NCBI GenBank assembly: GCA_000717735.1
Contig: JOBE01000021.1
Span: 1 to 64,000 of the forward strand
Direction of reading: 5' to 3'
Origin: Streptomyces griseoluteus
GTDB lineage: Bacteria > Actinomycetota > Actinomycetes > Streptomycetales > Streptomycetaceae
Length of the DNA: 64,000 bases
The notes under the pieces were generated by a model that made no database searches, was not told the DNA's origin, and saw only the letters and a program-made list of their open reading frames with translations. Below are positions 1 through 8,786 of the stretch, piece after piece. The first letter of the stretch is position 1, and the number at the start of each line of letters is the position of its first letter. Made by a program: the position numbers and the translations under genes.

Positions 1-220
1 ACATGCACAACCTCGCCCTCGCCGGATAAGCCGACGGGCCGAACGGCAACCAACCACGCCCAAGGCGTCCCGAAGATCATTTACGGGACAGCCCTTAGGG
101 GGTGTACATCTTGCCTGACTGTCTGTGACGTTGGGTCGTGCGGGTAGGTCTTTGGCACACGACGCCCCTCTGCGGCTGAACTGGCTTGCAACCAAAGGGA
201 GTTGGGCGACACCTCGTACG

Positions 221-508
221 TCACCTCGTCAGCCAGGCCAGGAACTGGCTCCACCTGCCTCCACCGTCCGGTTTGCGGTGAGCGGCGGGGCGATCGTCGT
301 GCACTGGTGTCTCCGTCCGTGGCTGCGGGCTGGTGCGCCGTATGGGCTGAACGGGCTCGAAGCGGGCGGGGAGGGCGGTCAGTGCCCGGTGGAAGGGGCC
401 GGGTCGCCAGGTGAGGAGGTCTTCCGGTACCGCGAGCGTGACGTCGGGGATCTGTTCGAGCAGGTTCTCGATGGCGGTGATCGTGATGTGCGTGGAATAG
501 GCGGCGCA
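221..508 (-). pseudogene. Cytochrome P450, C-terminal remnant
   Basis: Reading the minus strand from 508 to the TGA at 221-223 gives the end of a bacterial P450: a cysteine in the place of the heme-ligand loop (CAAY), a helix ending AIENLLEQIPDV, then TLAVPEDLLTWRP and HRALTALPARFEPV, which is the usual family ending. An in-frame TGA lies directly before the cysteine codon, and no upstream P450 sequence was found in any frame. This is therefore a decayed tail, not a gene. It reads the same way as the broken gene at 516-928, but nothing links the two functionally. A second, nearly complete P450 lies at 28404. The family assignment is from motif recall. Confidence 0.55.
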
Positions 509-515
509 TCACGGG

Positions 516-928
516 TCAGGGGGCTGTGATGTCGGTCGCCGGGACTCCGGGGAAGCAGTCGGAGCCCAGGCACTCGGTGTCCGGCTCCTTCCGGATTCGG
601 GCCGTGCTGCCCGGGGTCAGGGCGTAGAACTGCTGGCCGCTGGCGGCGTAGAAGCCCGGTCCGCCGTCGAGGGCGTCAGTGAGGAAGTCCGCGGCGGCGA
701 GCCGGTCCGCCGTGCCGGCCGCCGCGTGGACGAGGACGGCCGGCACGCGGACGGAGAACAGGTCCCGCAGCACAGGAGGGCGACACCGTAGGTCGTCCGG
801 TCGGACCGGGCTGCCACGGCGTCGGGGGTGGAGATGAGCCGCCGCATCCGGGCGGACGGCTCCCGTTCCTGGCGTATGTGCACCACCACACCGGGGGCCG
901 CTTCCAGTGGAGTCGGGTCGTAGGTCAC
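516..928 (-). pseudogene. Unrecognised protein, frameshifted
   Basis: A GTG start at 928 follows a strong Shine-Dalgarno run (GGAGGAAG). The frame is well behaved for about 48 codons (VTYDPTPLEAAPGVV onward) and then turns Cys/Ser/Arg-rich near position 782. From there a different minus frame continues sensibly (VLRDLFSVRVPAVLVHAAAG, then LAAADFLTDALDGGPGFYAA) to a TGA at 516. The simplest reading is one ~137-residue protein broken by a single-base indel. No family is recognised. A sequencing error is an alternative. Confidence 0.35.
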
Positions 929-1105
929 CGGGCTCTTCCTCCTTCGGCTTTGAGCTTCATCGCGGCGCGCAGGCGCCGTACGACGTCCTGGCCGCCCACC
1001 GCGCAGGAGCCCGACGGGCTCGGAGCTCCGTCCTGGTCGAGTGTCCACGGACCGGTGTGGTCGGTTGTGGCAACGCTCGTTCGGGCGTGCGCATCGTTCA
1101 CCCCG

Positions 1106-2026
1106 TCATGGTGCATCAGCCGGTCCGTCCGGGTCGGGCGGGCAGTGGTCCAGGCAGCAGCGGACGAAGTCCTGGACTACTTGGTCGGTGTCGGCGGCGG
1201 GCGGCCAGGCGACGCCGACGCTGGTCGGGGCGACGCCGGTGACGGGCCGGTAGACGATGCCGGGGCGGAGGTAGAAGCGGGCGGCGGACGCGGGGGCGAG
1301 GGCGATGCCGTAACCGTTGGCGATGGCGGTGAGCCAGTCGTCCGGGTTCTCGGTGACGGCTCCGATGCGGACGGGCCGGCCCTCGCGGGCGTCGACGGCA
1401 AGCCAGTAGTCGTGCCAGGGGCCGGTCTCGGGTGGGGCGGCGACGAAGGGTTCGTCCCACAGTTCGGGGAAGGGGATCTCGGCACGACCGGCCAGGGGAT
1501 GGTCGTCGGGCAGGACGACCCACCGGTCCTCGGTCAGCAGGATCTCGGTCCGCAGGCCGTCCTGGCCGGGGAAGGGGAGCCGGAGCAGCGCGGCGTCGAC
1601 GTCCCCGGCGGCGAGTCCGGCGGTGGGGTCCGACCACGGCGCCTGACGCATGTCCACACGCCAGCCGGGCCGGCGGGCGGCAAAGGCGGCGATGATCCGC
1701 GGGGTGAGTTCGTTGGCGGCGCTTGCGAGGAAGCCCACGCGCAGGACGTGGGCGGCACGCGAGGCCGCGCTCCGGGTCTCGCGGCGCACCCGGTCCCAGT
1801 CGGCGAGCAGACCGGGCACGCCGGCGGCGAGGGCGCGGCCGGGCCCGGTGAGGGTCATACCGGCCCGGGAACGGGTGAAGAGCCGGACATCGAGGAGGGT
1901 TTCCAGCTGACGGATCTGTTTGGTGAGCGCCGGCTGGGAGATGAACAGGCGTTGCGCGGCGCGGGTGAGGTTGCCTTCTTGGGCGACGGCGGCGAAGTAG
2001 CGGAGCAGCCGGGTGTCCACATCCAT
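1106..2026 (-). CDS. LysR-family transcriptional regulator
   Basis: This 306-residue protein has the standard LysR layout. Residues about 6-62 form the winged helix-turn-helix (RYFAAVAQEGNLTRAAQRL, then SQPALTKQIRQLE and LFTRSRAGM), followed by a linker helix and a periplasmic-binding-like co-inducer domain (about 92-295). LysR proteins bind DNA as tetramers and usually control the divergently transcribed neighbour. Here that is the DoxX-like membrane protein starting 96 bp away at 2122, so the short gap is the likely operator and shared promoter. The length is normal and no key part is missing. The effector is unknown. Confidence 0.93.
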   Translation of the reverse strand: MDVDTRLLRYFAAVAQEGNLTRAAQRLFISQPALTKQIRQLETLLDVRLFTRSRAGMTLTGPGRALAAGVPGLLADWDRVRRETRSAASRAAHVLRVGFLASAANELTPRIIAAFAARRPGWRVDMRQAPWSDPTAGLAAGDVDAALLRLPFPGQDGLRTEILLTEDRWVVLPDDHPLAGRAEIPFPELWDEPFVAAPPETGPWHDYWLAVDAREGRPVRIGAVTENPDDWLTAIANGYGIALAPASAARFYLRPGIVYRPVTGVAPTSVGVAWPPAADTDQVVQDFVRCCLDHCPPDPDGPADAP

Positions 2027-2121
2027 GCCGTCAGGTTATGGATGCAGGTATTGGACCCGCAACGGCGGGCGCGGGGAGGGTGATGAGCAGGGCCGCTCGC
2101 CCTCTCGTCGGGCTCTTCGCC

Positions 2122-2490
2122 ATGGAGGTTTCCGTGTTCGCCGTGTACGTCGTCCTCACCGTGCTCACCGCCGCCGCCCTCGCGTACGGCGCGTGCCTGG
2201 ACTTCCTCCGGCACCCGTCGATCGCCGCGATCGCGGACCGGGTGAGCGTGCCGCGAACGTGGATGGTGCCGTTGGGGGCGTGTCTGGCGGCGGGTTCGGC
2301 GGGGCTGCTGGCGGGGATCGTCGTCCCGTGGCTCGGGACGGCGGCCGGGGTGGGGCTGGTGCTGTACTTCCTCGGGGCAGTCGGCGCACATCTTCGGGTC
2401 GGCGACCTCCGGGTCGGCGCGGCGCTCGTCTTCCTCGCGCTGTCGGTCGCCGTGCTCGTCCTGGGCATCGCGGTGCACGGGGTGGGGTGA
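2122..2490 (+). CDS. DoxX-like small membrane protein
   Basis: This 122-residue protein is almost entirely hydrophobic. It has four predicted membrane helices (VYVVLTVLTAAALAYGA; PLGACLAAGSAGLLAGI; TAAGVGLVLYFLGAVGA; AALVFLALSVAVLVLGI) and the RVSVPRTWMVPLG loop typical of DoxX-like proteins. The ATG at 2122 was chosen because it begins just before the first membrane helix; a GTG/ATG further upstream would add a basic, non-conserved leader. It is transcribed away from the LysR gene and is its probable target. DoxX-type proteins are linked to redox stress in other bacteria, but no specific role can be read here. Confidence 0.75.
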   Translation: MEVSVFAVYVVLTVLTAAALAYGACLDFLRHPSIAAIADRVSVPRTWMVPLGACLAAGSAGLLAGIVVPWLGTAAGVGLVLYFLGAVGAHLRVGDLRVGAALVFLALSVAVLVLGIAVHGVG

Positions 2491-2570
2491 GCGCAGGCTC
2501 CCGTACGGGCCCGCCCCTCGTCATGCCTGCGCGGGGATCGGCGAGCGGCGGGCCGACCGGTCAGGGCTAA

Positions 2571-3196
2571 CCGGGATGTCGGGCAGACCGGATCGGGCGC
2601 GGGTGACGGGTGTTCGAGGAGTGGGCGACGTTCGAGGAGTGGGCACCTTCGAAGCGCCGGAGCGAGCGGTTCTTCCCGCTCGTGCTGATCCTGCCCGCCC
2701 GTAGAACCGGTATCCCGGCAGCCTTGCGCCGCTTGGCTTCGATCCTTGGGTTCGACGACAGCGAGGTGGTCGTTGGAAGCCTCGGGACCTCATCTGCTCC
2801 TCCGAGGGAACCGATCCAGCCGATGCGAGCTCCATCCGCGCCTGGGCCCTGCGCATCTCCCAACGTGTCGTGTCGTGGTGCGCCTGGGCAGTGGCTGGGA
2901 ACCTCGCGTGAGCGCCGCGTTGATGCCGTCTGCGCACAGCATCGATCGGTCCACGACGGGCTCCACGGCCGCCTTGGAGGCGTCCGGCGGCGAAGGAAGC
3001 CGGCCGAGGCGAGGACGGCCATGGGCGGGGATCACAGCAGCGGCGAGGGCAGAGGCTATGAGACTGAATCTGTCGTACGGCCGCTTTTCGCCGTCTGCCC
3101 GACCTACTCGCGGGTTACTTGTCCCCTGGTGCCCGGGGTAGGAGTCCGGGGCTGTGCGGAAGCCCCCGCCAGACGCACCGGGCGGGGGCAGGTCAG
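2571..3196. other. 626-bp gap without a recognisable gene
   Basis: All six frames hold only Arg/Pro/Ser-rich translations with no recognisable family. The only structure noted is a near-perfect tandem pair of a 15-base unit (gttcgaggagtgggc) at about 2609-2641. The stretch may be decayed coding DNA, but no family could be named. Confidence 0.5.
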
Positions 3197-3706
3197 TCAG
3201 CCCTTGAGGTCGATCGTGAAGCGCCTCGTGCCCGTAGCGATCGTGTCGGCGTGGACCGAGCCACGAGCCCGGGCGTATTCCCCGGTGCCGCCGGTGATCC
3301 CGTTGTCGAACGAAGGCGGAGGGCCCGGGATGAGATGGCCGAAGACCATGCCCTGCACGGAGAGCTGACCGCCCGGGAGGGTGTAGGTCACGATGCACAC
3401 CTCCGCTCCGCCGTCGGCGACCCGGGTGGTGGTGCAGGTGCCGGCGGTCTCGCCGACCTGCTTGCCGGCCTCGTCGAAGAGGATCGAGCGGACAACGGTC
3501 CGATCGCCCTGGGCAGGGGCGCCGCCGGGGTTGACGGGGAAGCGCGACTGCTCCGCGAGCCGGCCGATGAGTGTGATGACCCGGTCCTTGCCCTTGTCGT
3601 GGGCGGAATCGGTGCCCGTCGCGGCGGCGGCCGCGACAGGTGCGCAGGCGAGAAGGGTGACCAGCGCAGAGGCCGTGCCGAGACAGGCTTCTCTGATGGG
3701 GCGCAT
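3197..3706 (-). CDS. Secreted allene-oxide-cyclase-like barrel protein
   Basis: This 169-residue exported protein has a clear Sec signal peptide (MRPIREACLG, then a hydrophobic core LVTLLACAPVAAAAA). The mature part resembles the AOC/dirigent-like beta-barrel family: alternating strands, TCTTTRVADGGAEVCIVTYT, GQLSVQGMVFG, and the closing block GITGGTGEYARARGSVHA ending in RRFTIDLKG. Two cysteines in the mature part could pair. The ATG at 3706 has a well-spaced CAGGAG; the earlier in-frame ATG at 3733 would put nine extra residues before the signal. Enzymatic activity is not implied, since most bacterial members are uncharacterised. Confidence 0.75.
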   Translation of the reverse strand: MRPIREACLGTASALVTLLACAPVAAAAATGTDSAHDKGKDRVITLIGRLAEQSRFPVNPGGAPAQGDRTVVRSILFDEAGKQVGETAGTCTTTRVADGGAEVCIVTYTLPGGQLSVQGMVFGHLIPGPPPSFDNGITGGTGEYARARGSVHADTIATGTRRFTIDLKG

Positions 3707-3769
3707 CGTGTGGCTCCTGAGGTTGATGCTCATGAATGGTCCGGTGACGCATTCATAACCACAGCCCTG

Positions 3770-4389
3770 CCATGCCCGGCGCGATCATCGGAAGATCCGG
3801 CCAATCGGACGAGCCGGGCGGACTAAGTACGGCCTGCCCGACCTTGGCCTTCGGCGGCACCGGCGCCCGCTCAAGCGCCGGACCGTCGGGGCACCCTGTG
3901 CGCCGTCGAGGGAGCCCGTGCGGCCCGGATGCAGGGGCGCTCTGGCTCCTCCAGCGGCTGGAGGCCGGGGCGGTCGCCGGAGCCCACGCCTGGATCGCGT
4001 CAGGCATCGCTCCGGACGGGCGCTCGATGAGCTCCGCACAGCCGTCCGGCCGGGCGCCGGCGGTGTGGGCTGCGGGCAGGGGGCCGTGGCGGCGGGGCGA
4101 GCGCGCGGCGGCCTTCGGCTGTGCCCCGCCACGGCGCCGAGCTGGGGGCAGCGACTGAATGGCCGATGGCGTGGTCAGCGCCCTCGTGCGGTTCCTACAC
4201 GCCGTCGGAGGCGAGCGGCGGCGGTGTGGCGGTAGGCCGTCCTGGCAGACTTGATGGCATGTCGGAGCAGCTTGCCGGCGGCGCAGTGCAGGGCCGGCCC
4301 CGTGCACGAGTACGTGACGCTATATCCGGAGGGCGTCCAGGCGGGTTCCTTGCTGAACGCCCTGCAGGCGATGGTCGATCGTGCGGGCC
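3770..4389. other. Gap without a recognisable gene
   Basis: Every frame is Arg/Pro/Ala-rich and lacks a recognisable domain or a credible ribosome site. A short plus-strand segment around 4300-4440 (HEYVTLYPEGVQAG, then LLNALQAMVDRAGH) looks protein-like but could not be assigned and ends without context. The right side runs into the transposase remnant at 4390. Confidence 0.4.
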
Positions 4390-4530
4390 ACCGGCTTGCT
4401 CGGGCGGTCAGGTCGTCAGCGCGGACCGCCTTGTCCATTGCGGGAGTTGCTCACCCCGGAGCTGGGTGAGCAACTTCCCGAACGCGCGGACGTGCCCGGT
4501 GAGGGCATCGAGTTCGGAGCATCCGGCTAG
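4390..4530 (-). mobile_element. ISL3-type transposase remnant (internal part)
   Basis: The minus strand reads LTGHVRAFGKLLTQLRGEQ followed by LPQW, then after a one-base frame change KAVRADDL. This matches the conserved stretch of ISL3-family transposases in which a cysteine/glutamate region is followed by HVRAF..ML..R.GE.LP.W...VRADDL. An upstream in-frame stop and the frameshift show it is dead. The C-terminal part normally following (WNSGVVEGH...) is absent here, but a similar piece occurs at 10044-10225. Assignment is by motif memory. Confidence 0.45.
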
Positions 4531-4746
4531 GACGGATTTGAGCGGTCACAGGGAGTAGGCGCACCACGCCCGTTCCCCGACTCGCCGCACTTCCTGATGG
4601 TGCTCCACGGCCTGACCGAAGACCACCCCACTGGCTGAGCCGGCGCAAGGGCTACCGCGAGGCTGGGATGTGGAGAGGTAGCGGAAGACGCTGCGGAGGT
4701 TCTGGCCCACGTGCTCCGTTTACCCTCTTCGCGCACGATCAGGGCG

Positions 4747-5670
4747 TCAGCCCCGGGGCACCGCCACGTACGCCTCCTTGGGCGTGGTGGTCGGCGTGTA
4801 GCGGGACGCGGCGGACGCGGTCGGGGTCAGATCCCGGTGGATCACCTTGGCCACGGCCTGGATCGTGTTCACGCCGTAGTTCATCGTGCTGTTGCCGTCG
4901 GTGAGCACGGAGATGGTGTAGTCGTGGCCGCCGCCCTTGAACGCGCCGATGCTGTGCACGCGCCAGCCGCGCGTGGCGCGCTGCAGCCAGCCGTTCTTGA
5001 CGTGCACGGACACGGAGGAGGGCGCGCCGGCCGGCGTGCCCCATTTCTGCGAGGTGACGACGTTCCCCATGAGCTTGAGGATGTAGGCGCGGGAGTTGTC
5101 ACTCAGGACGGTATTCCTGGCGGTGATCAGCGAGAGCAGCCGCTGCTCGTCGGTGACGTTGATCTGGGTGAGCCCCCAGTAGCCGCCGGACCCCGGCACC
5201 GTCCGCGTCATGCCGGCAGCCGCCAGGAAACCCTTCACCTTGGTGACGCCGAGCTGGTTCCACAGGGCGGTGGTGGCCGCGTTGTCGGACTTGGTGATCA
5301 TGGCAGTCGCGAGGCCGGACTCGCGGGAGGTCAGATACCGATTGGTCTTCTTGGCGTCCCAGAGGAGCGTGGCGAGAACGGTCACCTTCACGACGCTGGC
5401 CGAGTCGTACGAGGACGTGGCGCGCAGGGTGCAGGTGGTGTTCGTGGTGCGGTCGCGCAGGCCGACGGCGACGGTTCCGGTGCGCGTGGCGAGGGCGGCG
5501 GTGATGTCCCTCTGCAGCTTGGCGGCGAGCCCTGCTTTGCCCGACGTACAACTGACCTGCGGCGCGGTGGCAGCGGAAGCAGGCGCCGCGCCCGCGACGA
5601 CGGGTACGAGCATCCCGACGGCGGCCACGGCCGGAAGCACACGGGTACGCAGGGATATGTGGTGAGTCAT
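4747..5670 (-). CDS. Secreted beta-lactamase-like serine hydrolase
   Basis: The 307-residue product has a Sec signal peptide (about residues 1-33, ending APASA) and a penicillin-recognising fold. The active-site tetrad is S92-V-V-K95 (in YDSASVVKV), the SDN loop is S128-D-N130, and the third motif is K225-N-G227 in place of the usual KTG. It lacks the Glu166-type omega-loop signature of true class A beta-lactamases, so it is better called a serine hydrolase of that superfamily. The ATG at 5670 follows AGGGGG and begins the signal peptide; an upstream in-frame start at 5907 would add a basic leader. It stands alone, with no regulator next to it. Confidence 0.8.
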   Translation of the reverse strand: MTHHISLRTRVLPAVAAVGMLVPVVAGAAPASAATAPQVSCTSGKAGLAAKLQRDITAALATRTGTVAVGLRDRTTNTTCTLRATSSYDSASVVKVTVLATLLWDAKKTNRYLTSRESGLATAMITKSDNAATTALWNQLGVTKVKGFLAAAGMTRTVPGSGGYWGLTQINVTDEQRLLSLITARNTVLSDNSRAYILKLMGNVVTSQKWGTPAGAPSSVSVHVKNGWLQRATRGWRVHSIGAFKGGGHDYTISVLTDGNSTMNYGVNTIQAVAKVIHRDLTPTASAASRYTPTTTPKEAYVAVPRG

Positions 5671-5910
5671 GTGGGTCCCCCTGGAAGCGAAACGAACACG
5701 CCTACGGCGCGCTCGTCCTACATGACTCCTTGAGCGTGCGGATGGTTGTACGAATCCAGCGGAACGGGGGGTCGGGCGCCCAGTGGACACGATGCCGACG
5801 CAAAAGACCCGGCCGCTGGCCCTGGGACCAGCGGCTCCGGGGCCACTCCGAGCCCCCGAACGGGCCGCGCCGGTGCTCTTGCCACGGCCTTCCGGGGCTG
5901 CTGACACCCC
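5671..5910. promoter_or_regulatory. Upstream region of the serine hydrolase
   Basis: This 240-bp stretch holds the AGGGGG ribosome site just ahead of 5670. I see no other gene. Its right end is the MITE-like element. Confidence 0.3.
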
Positions 5911-5911
5911 T

Positions 5912-6078
5912 AGGGTCTTTCGTTTGGATCAGGCCGGATCAGGGAGCGGGGTCCGGTGCCGTGCCTCGCAAGGCGGAGGAGGGCGCCATGGCGGAGCGGA
6001 GCCACGGCAACCGACGACAACGCGGCGAGGTGCGGTGCCGGACCCCGCGAGCCCGGCATGATCCGAACGAAAGACCCT
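5912..6078. mobile_element. MITE-like element with terminal inverted repeats
   Basis: A 167-bp element begins AGGGTCTTTCGTTTGGATCA and ends with its near-exact inverse (gcatgatccgaacgaaagaccct). Two mismatches occur over the outer 23 bases. It carries no transposase and is flanked by T and A. A second copy lacking the right terminus lies at 17224-17366. The size, the inverted ends and the repetition fit a miniature inverted-repeat element mobilised by a related insertion sequence; the IS family is not assigned. It sits between the serine hydrolase promoter region and a decayed amidohydrolase tail. Confidence 0.65.
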
Positions 6079-6161
6079 AAGCCCTCCGAACGGGCATACC
6101 GGGACGTCGCGGTGCCGTCCCGGCCTCCGGCGGGCTCGTCGGCGGGCGTCATGCCGCGTCG

Positions 6162-6311
6162 TCAACGGCAATCCTTGACGGTCCGGCCGTCCTGGACGAC
6201 CAGGACGACGCGGTTCCGGTCCGCGAAGAGCTCCGGCGTCTCGAGAGGATCGCCGGCGCAGGCGAGCGACATCCGACGCATCGCCGCTCGCCCGAGCCCT
6301 CGGTGCGGTCA
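6162..6311 (-). pseudogene. Amidohydrolase, C-terminal remnant
   Basis: The minus strand ends GDPLETPELFADRNRVVLVV followed by QDGRTVKDCR and a TGA at 6162. This is the standard closing strand of amidohydrolase/imidazolonepropionase-like enzymes (GDPL.dp..l.d...V.lVv.dGr.vk). Upstream, only a short degenerate helix (AAMRRMSLACA) stays in frame before a stop. The metal-binding histidines and the whole barrel are gone, so only the last fraction of a gene survives. It abuts the stop codon of the hypothetical gene at 6309. Confidence 0.5.
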
Positions 6312-6659
6312 GCACCGGCGATGCCACCACGCCAGCTCCGGGTCTGCCGTCGGCTCGTGATGCGTCCGTCTGAGCAGCACCCCGTCCAGACGCTCGACCT
6401 GCACTCGAAGTTCGGCGGCGGCCCTTGGCGGAAGCATGAAAAGAGCCTCTTGCAGCTTGTCCCGGGCCCAGCCCTCTCCGCAGCACGAGCAGGTGAACTC
6501 AGCTTCCCACCGTCTCCACCGGCGCGCGGTGCCGTGGACACGCGCGGACCACACGCTCAACGCCGCTGCCACGATGCCCGGAGACAATCGCTCCCGTTCG
6601 AGCACACGGACAGCGGAATTCGCCGCTCCCGACAGACCGGGAACATCGCGATACCGCAT
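6309..6659 (-). CDS. Conserved Streptomyces hypothetical with CxxC pair
   Basis: A 116-residue basic protein, rich in Trp and Arg, with a zinc-knuckle-like core (ARRWRRWEAEFTCSCCGEGW). A helical segment follows (KLQEALFMLPPRAAAELRV), and the end is LLRRTHHEP...ELAWWHRRC. I recognise this pattern as a recurrent Streptomyces hypothetical but know no function. The ATG at 6659 is preceded by AGGGGAAG about nine bases upstream. Only one CxxC-type cluster (CSCC) plus a C-terminal cysteine are present, so metal binding would need partners. The gene overlaps the amidohydrolase remnant by its stop codon. Confidence 0.55.
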   Translation of the reverse strand: MRYRDVPGLSGAANSAVRVLERERLSPGIVAAALSVWSARVHGTARRWRRWEAEFTCSCCGEGWARDKLQEALFMLPPRAAAELRVQVERLDGVLLRRTHHEPTADPELAWWHRRC

Positions 6660-6940
6660 CCGAGGGCTTCCCCTGCCGCCTTCACGCGACTGCGGTGAAG
6701 TTGGTGTTCTACGCGGCACGGCCCCTTCGAATACACGTCATGGATGGCATCTTTTCACAGTCCAAGATCGGCAGGACAAGGCCTAGAGGAACCCGCCCCG
6801 CGCGCGATCAGGTAGAGGCAGACCAGGATCCTGGCGGCAGTGGGCCGCGAAGAAGATGGCGCCCGTCCAGAAAGGCCGGCGTCGCACCTCCGACGGCCAG
6901 CAAGAGGTGCCCTGGACGATCTCTTCCGAGGAGTCGGTGG

Positions 6941-7741
6941 TCATTGCGGATCGCGGACTGCTTCCACTGCCTCCCGGACGTTCGAGTCCGGGTCGTCGGC
7001 GAGGCCGTCCAGCAGCTCGGTGACCCCTGGGGTGGACCAACGGGCGACCGCCCACACCAGGTCCTCCCGCACGTCGGGGTCGGGGTGCGTGGCGAGGCGG
7101 CTCAACTGGGCGAGCGGGCCGCGCCGACGCATTCCGAACCAGTGCAGTGCCTCCCGCAGCGCGGCTGGGTCTCCGGGGTCACCGGCTTCGACGCGGGCGA
7201 GCAGCACGCTGGAGGGTGGCGGAGGGCCGTCCAGCGGATGCGGCAAGCGCTCGCGCAGGCGCCGCGCCCCGTACCCGCCGCGCACGCGGCACCCGAAACA
7301 GGTGCAGGGGCGCACACCGTGCGCATCCGGCAGGTACCGCCAGCCCGCCACCTGCGGCGCGGTGCGGACCCGGTGCACTTCACGCGGCCGGATCGCCCGG
7401 GGGACGAATACCTCCCACCCGCGCGGGTCCTCCAGGGCGGCGATCCGCCGCACCGCCTCTGCCGCAGAAGCGGTGGCCTGGGCATCCCGCGCCCGGTCGG
7501 TATAGCGCCCGACCAGCACGTCCTCAGCGTCGTCGAGTCGCACGTGGACTGCCACAAGCCCGCCCCGGCTGCCGAAACGGGCCAGCTCGCGCAGCCATTG
7601 GTGGGTGAGGGTGTACGACGGCAGGACCGGGAAGCAGTAGACCCCTCGGGCGCCGCCCTGTCCGTGGCCGGCCGCCCGGATCCCGGACCGCCGGATGCGC
7701 GGCGCGTTCGCCGCTGAGGTCAAGTGCACGAACATCGCCAT
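6941..7741 (-). CDS. HEAT-repeat protein with possible ART-like N-terminus
   Basis: This 266-residue protein has two parts. The C-terminal ~70 residues are HEAT/PBS-lyase-type repeats (LATHPDPDVREDLVWAVARW; DDPDSNVREAVEAV). The N-terminal half (MFVHLTSAANAPRIRRSGI, GGARGVYCFPVL, HQWLREL, GLVAVHVRL, EDVLVGRY) resembles small ADP-ribosyltransferase/RNA 2'-phosphotransferase-like folds in its HLT...IrrsGI...GvYcfp pattern, but this is inference. Between them lies CTCFGC, a likely metal site. The start is ATG 7741, with ATG 7735 the alternative. There is no operon partner. Confidence 0.7.
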   Translation of the reverse strand: MAMFVHLTSAANAPRIRRSGIRAAGHGQGGARGVYCFPVLPSYTLTHQWLRELARFGSRGGLVAVHVRLDDAEDVLVGRYTDRARDAQATASAAEAVRRIAALEDPRGWEVFVPRAIRPREVHRVRTAPQVAGWRYLPDAHGVRPCTCFGCRVRGGYGARRLRERLPHPLDGPPPPSSVLLARVEAGDPGDPAALREALHWFGMRRRGPLAQLSRLATHPDPDVREDLVWAVARWSTPGVTELLDGLADDPDSNVREAVEAVRDPQ

Positions 7742-8214
7742 GACACGGGATATTAGGTGACCCATTCCACGGCTCCGGCTGCTCGTATGGGGCCAGGGCT
7801 TCCAACGACAGTGTGCGAGGACAGAGTTGGACACTCTCGCGACCGCACGCCGGCCCCTGCTTGTCCCCGGCCCGGGCTCCCGTCCCGGCGGCGCTGGCTC
7901 CGCACCGACGCCGGCCCACCCCGGCGATCCGCGCGACCTCCGACCGGCAGGCGGCGTCCTGATCGGCGTGGGCCGGGGTGAGCGCGGGGAGCGGCGGCCG
8001 GGCCGAGGGTACGCAGGGCGTGCCAGTTCACAGCGGGACGGGGGCTGCCAGGAGGGCGGCCTCCTCGCCGGAGCGGGGTTGGTGGTCGGGCCGCCGCGGC
8101 GGCGCTTGAAGTCGACGTCCACCGAGCCGACTGGGGTTCAACGTCTGGGCCGTCGGGATCGGGTGGACAGTGAAGTAGGTTCCCATGGTCGTGAATCCGA
8201 GGGCGGGAGTTGGC
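7742..8214. other. Gap without a recognisable gene
   Basis: About 470 bp upstream of the HEAT-repeat gene. An open minus frame crosses it, but its translation is Pro/Arg/Ser-rich without domain features. I see no gene, RNA or repeat. The promoters of both flanking genes must lie here. Confidence 0.4.
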
Positions 8215-8652
8215 ATGGAAGCGCAAGGCCCGATGGACTTGATCCACTTGGCGGGCATCGGGGGCAACAGCGTTGTTCTTCGCGTAACGGGCCAAGAAGT
8301 CGGCGCGTCTGAACAGGGCCCGGACGTTCTGGTCGGCGAGATCAGTGTCGGAACCCGATTCGTCAGGGGAAGCATCAAGACTTGGATCTTCCCTCAGGAC
8401 CTCACGGATTGGGAGACGGCACTCAACACCCTGGCCGGTGGGGAAAGCATCGCCTGGAGGGAGAACAAGAGAGCGACGGAACTGCACGTTGACCTCGAGG
8501 AGGGTCTCGAACGCGCCACCGTCTCGGTTGCCGACCGCTCGATGTCGCTGACGACCGTCCGGGTCACCATCGACTTGGCTGACGGCTGGCTCGAAGACCA
8601 TCGCGCCCGACTGGACAGAGTCCGGCAGGCGTGGCCTAAGCGACGCAGCTGA
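8215..8652 (+). CDS. DUF5959-type protein
   Basis: A soluble 145-residue protein with the pattern I associate with DUF5959 of streptomycetes: MDLIHLAGIGGNSVVLRVTG at the start, a middle part FPQDLTDWETALNTLAGGE, and a strand-rich end (SMSLTTVRVTIDLADGWLED). These proteins are small beta-rich hypotheticals, often near toxin/immunity or recombination-prone loci. The ATG at 8215 has GGGAG upstream; the in-frame start at 8185 would add ten residues without conservation. A second small acidic gene follows after 134 bp. No activity can be assigned. Confidence 0.6.
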   Translation: MEAQGPMDLIHLAGIGGNSVVLRVTGQEVGASEQGPDVLVGEISVGTRFVRGSIKTWIFPQDLTDWETALNTLAGGESIAWRENKRATELHVDLEEGLERATVSVADRSMSLTTVRVTIDLADGWLEDHRARLDRVRQAWPKRRS

Positions 8653-8786
8653 AGAAACCTCTTCGCCCCCTTGCCCTGCAAGGGGTCACGCAGCCACAGG
8701 GCGAGCGAAACGTGGACTCGGCGGCTTGGCTTGGATCAAGGTTGGGGTCGGTGCTGGCGGCGGTTCCCGGGTGCCATCCTGGAGCG

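Noticed and set aside
81..512. 143-codon Arg/His/Pro-rich minus-strand frame at the left end
   Set aside because: Composition is that of an out-of-phase translation, and the true signal in this stretch is the P450 tail in another frame.
2609..2641. Short tandem pair of a 15-base unit
   Set aside because: Only two units and no associated element; noted in the gap description but not treated as a functional repeat.
4441..4480. Near-perfect inverted repeat (CGGGAGTTGCTCACCC with its inverse, 7-base loop) resembling a terminator
   Set aside because: It falls inside the ISL3 transposase remnant, where it encodes KLLTQLRGEQLP; no gene ends there, so it is best explained as coding sequence.
4747..5670. 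True class A beta-lactamase
   Set aside because: SxxK and SDN motifs are present, but the third motif is KNG and the Glu of the omega loop is not evident, so a resistance role is not claimed.
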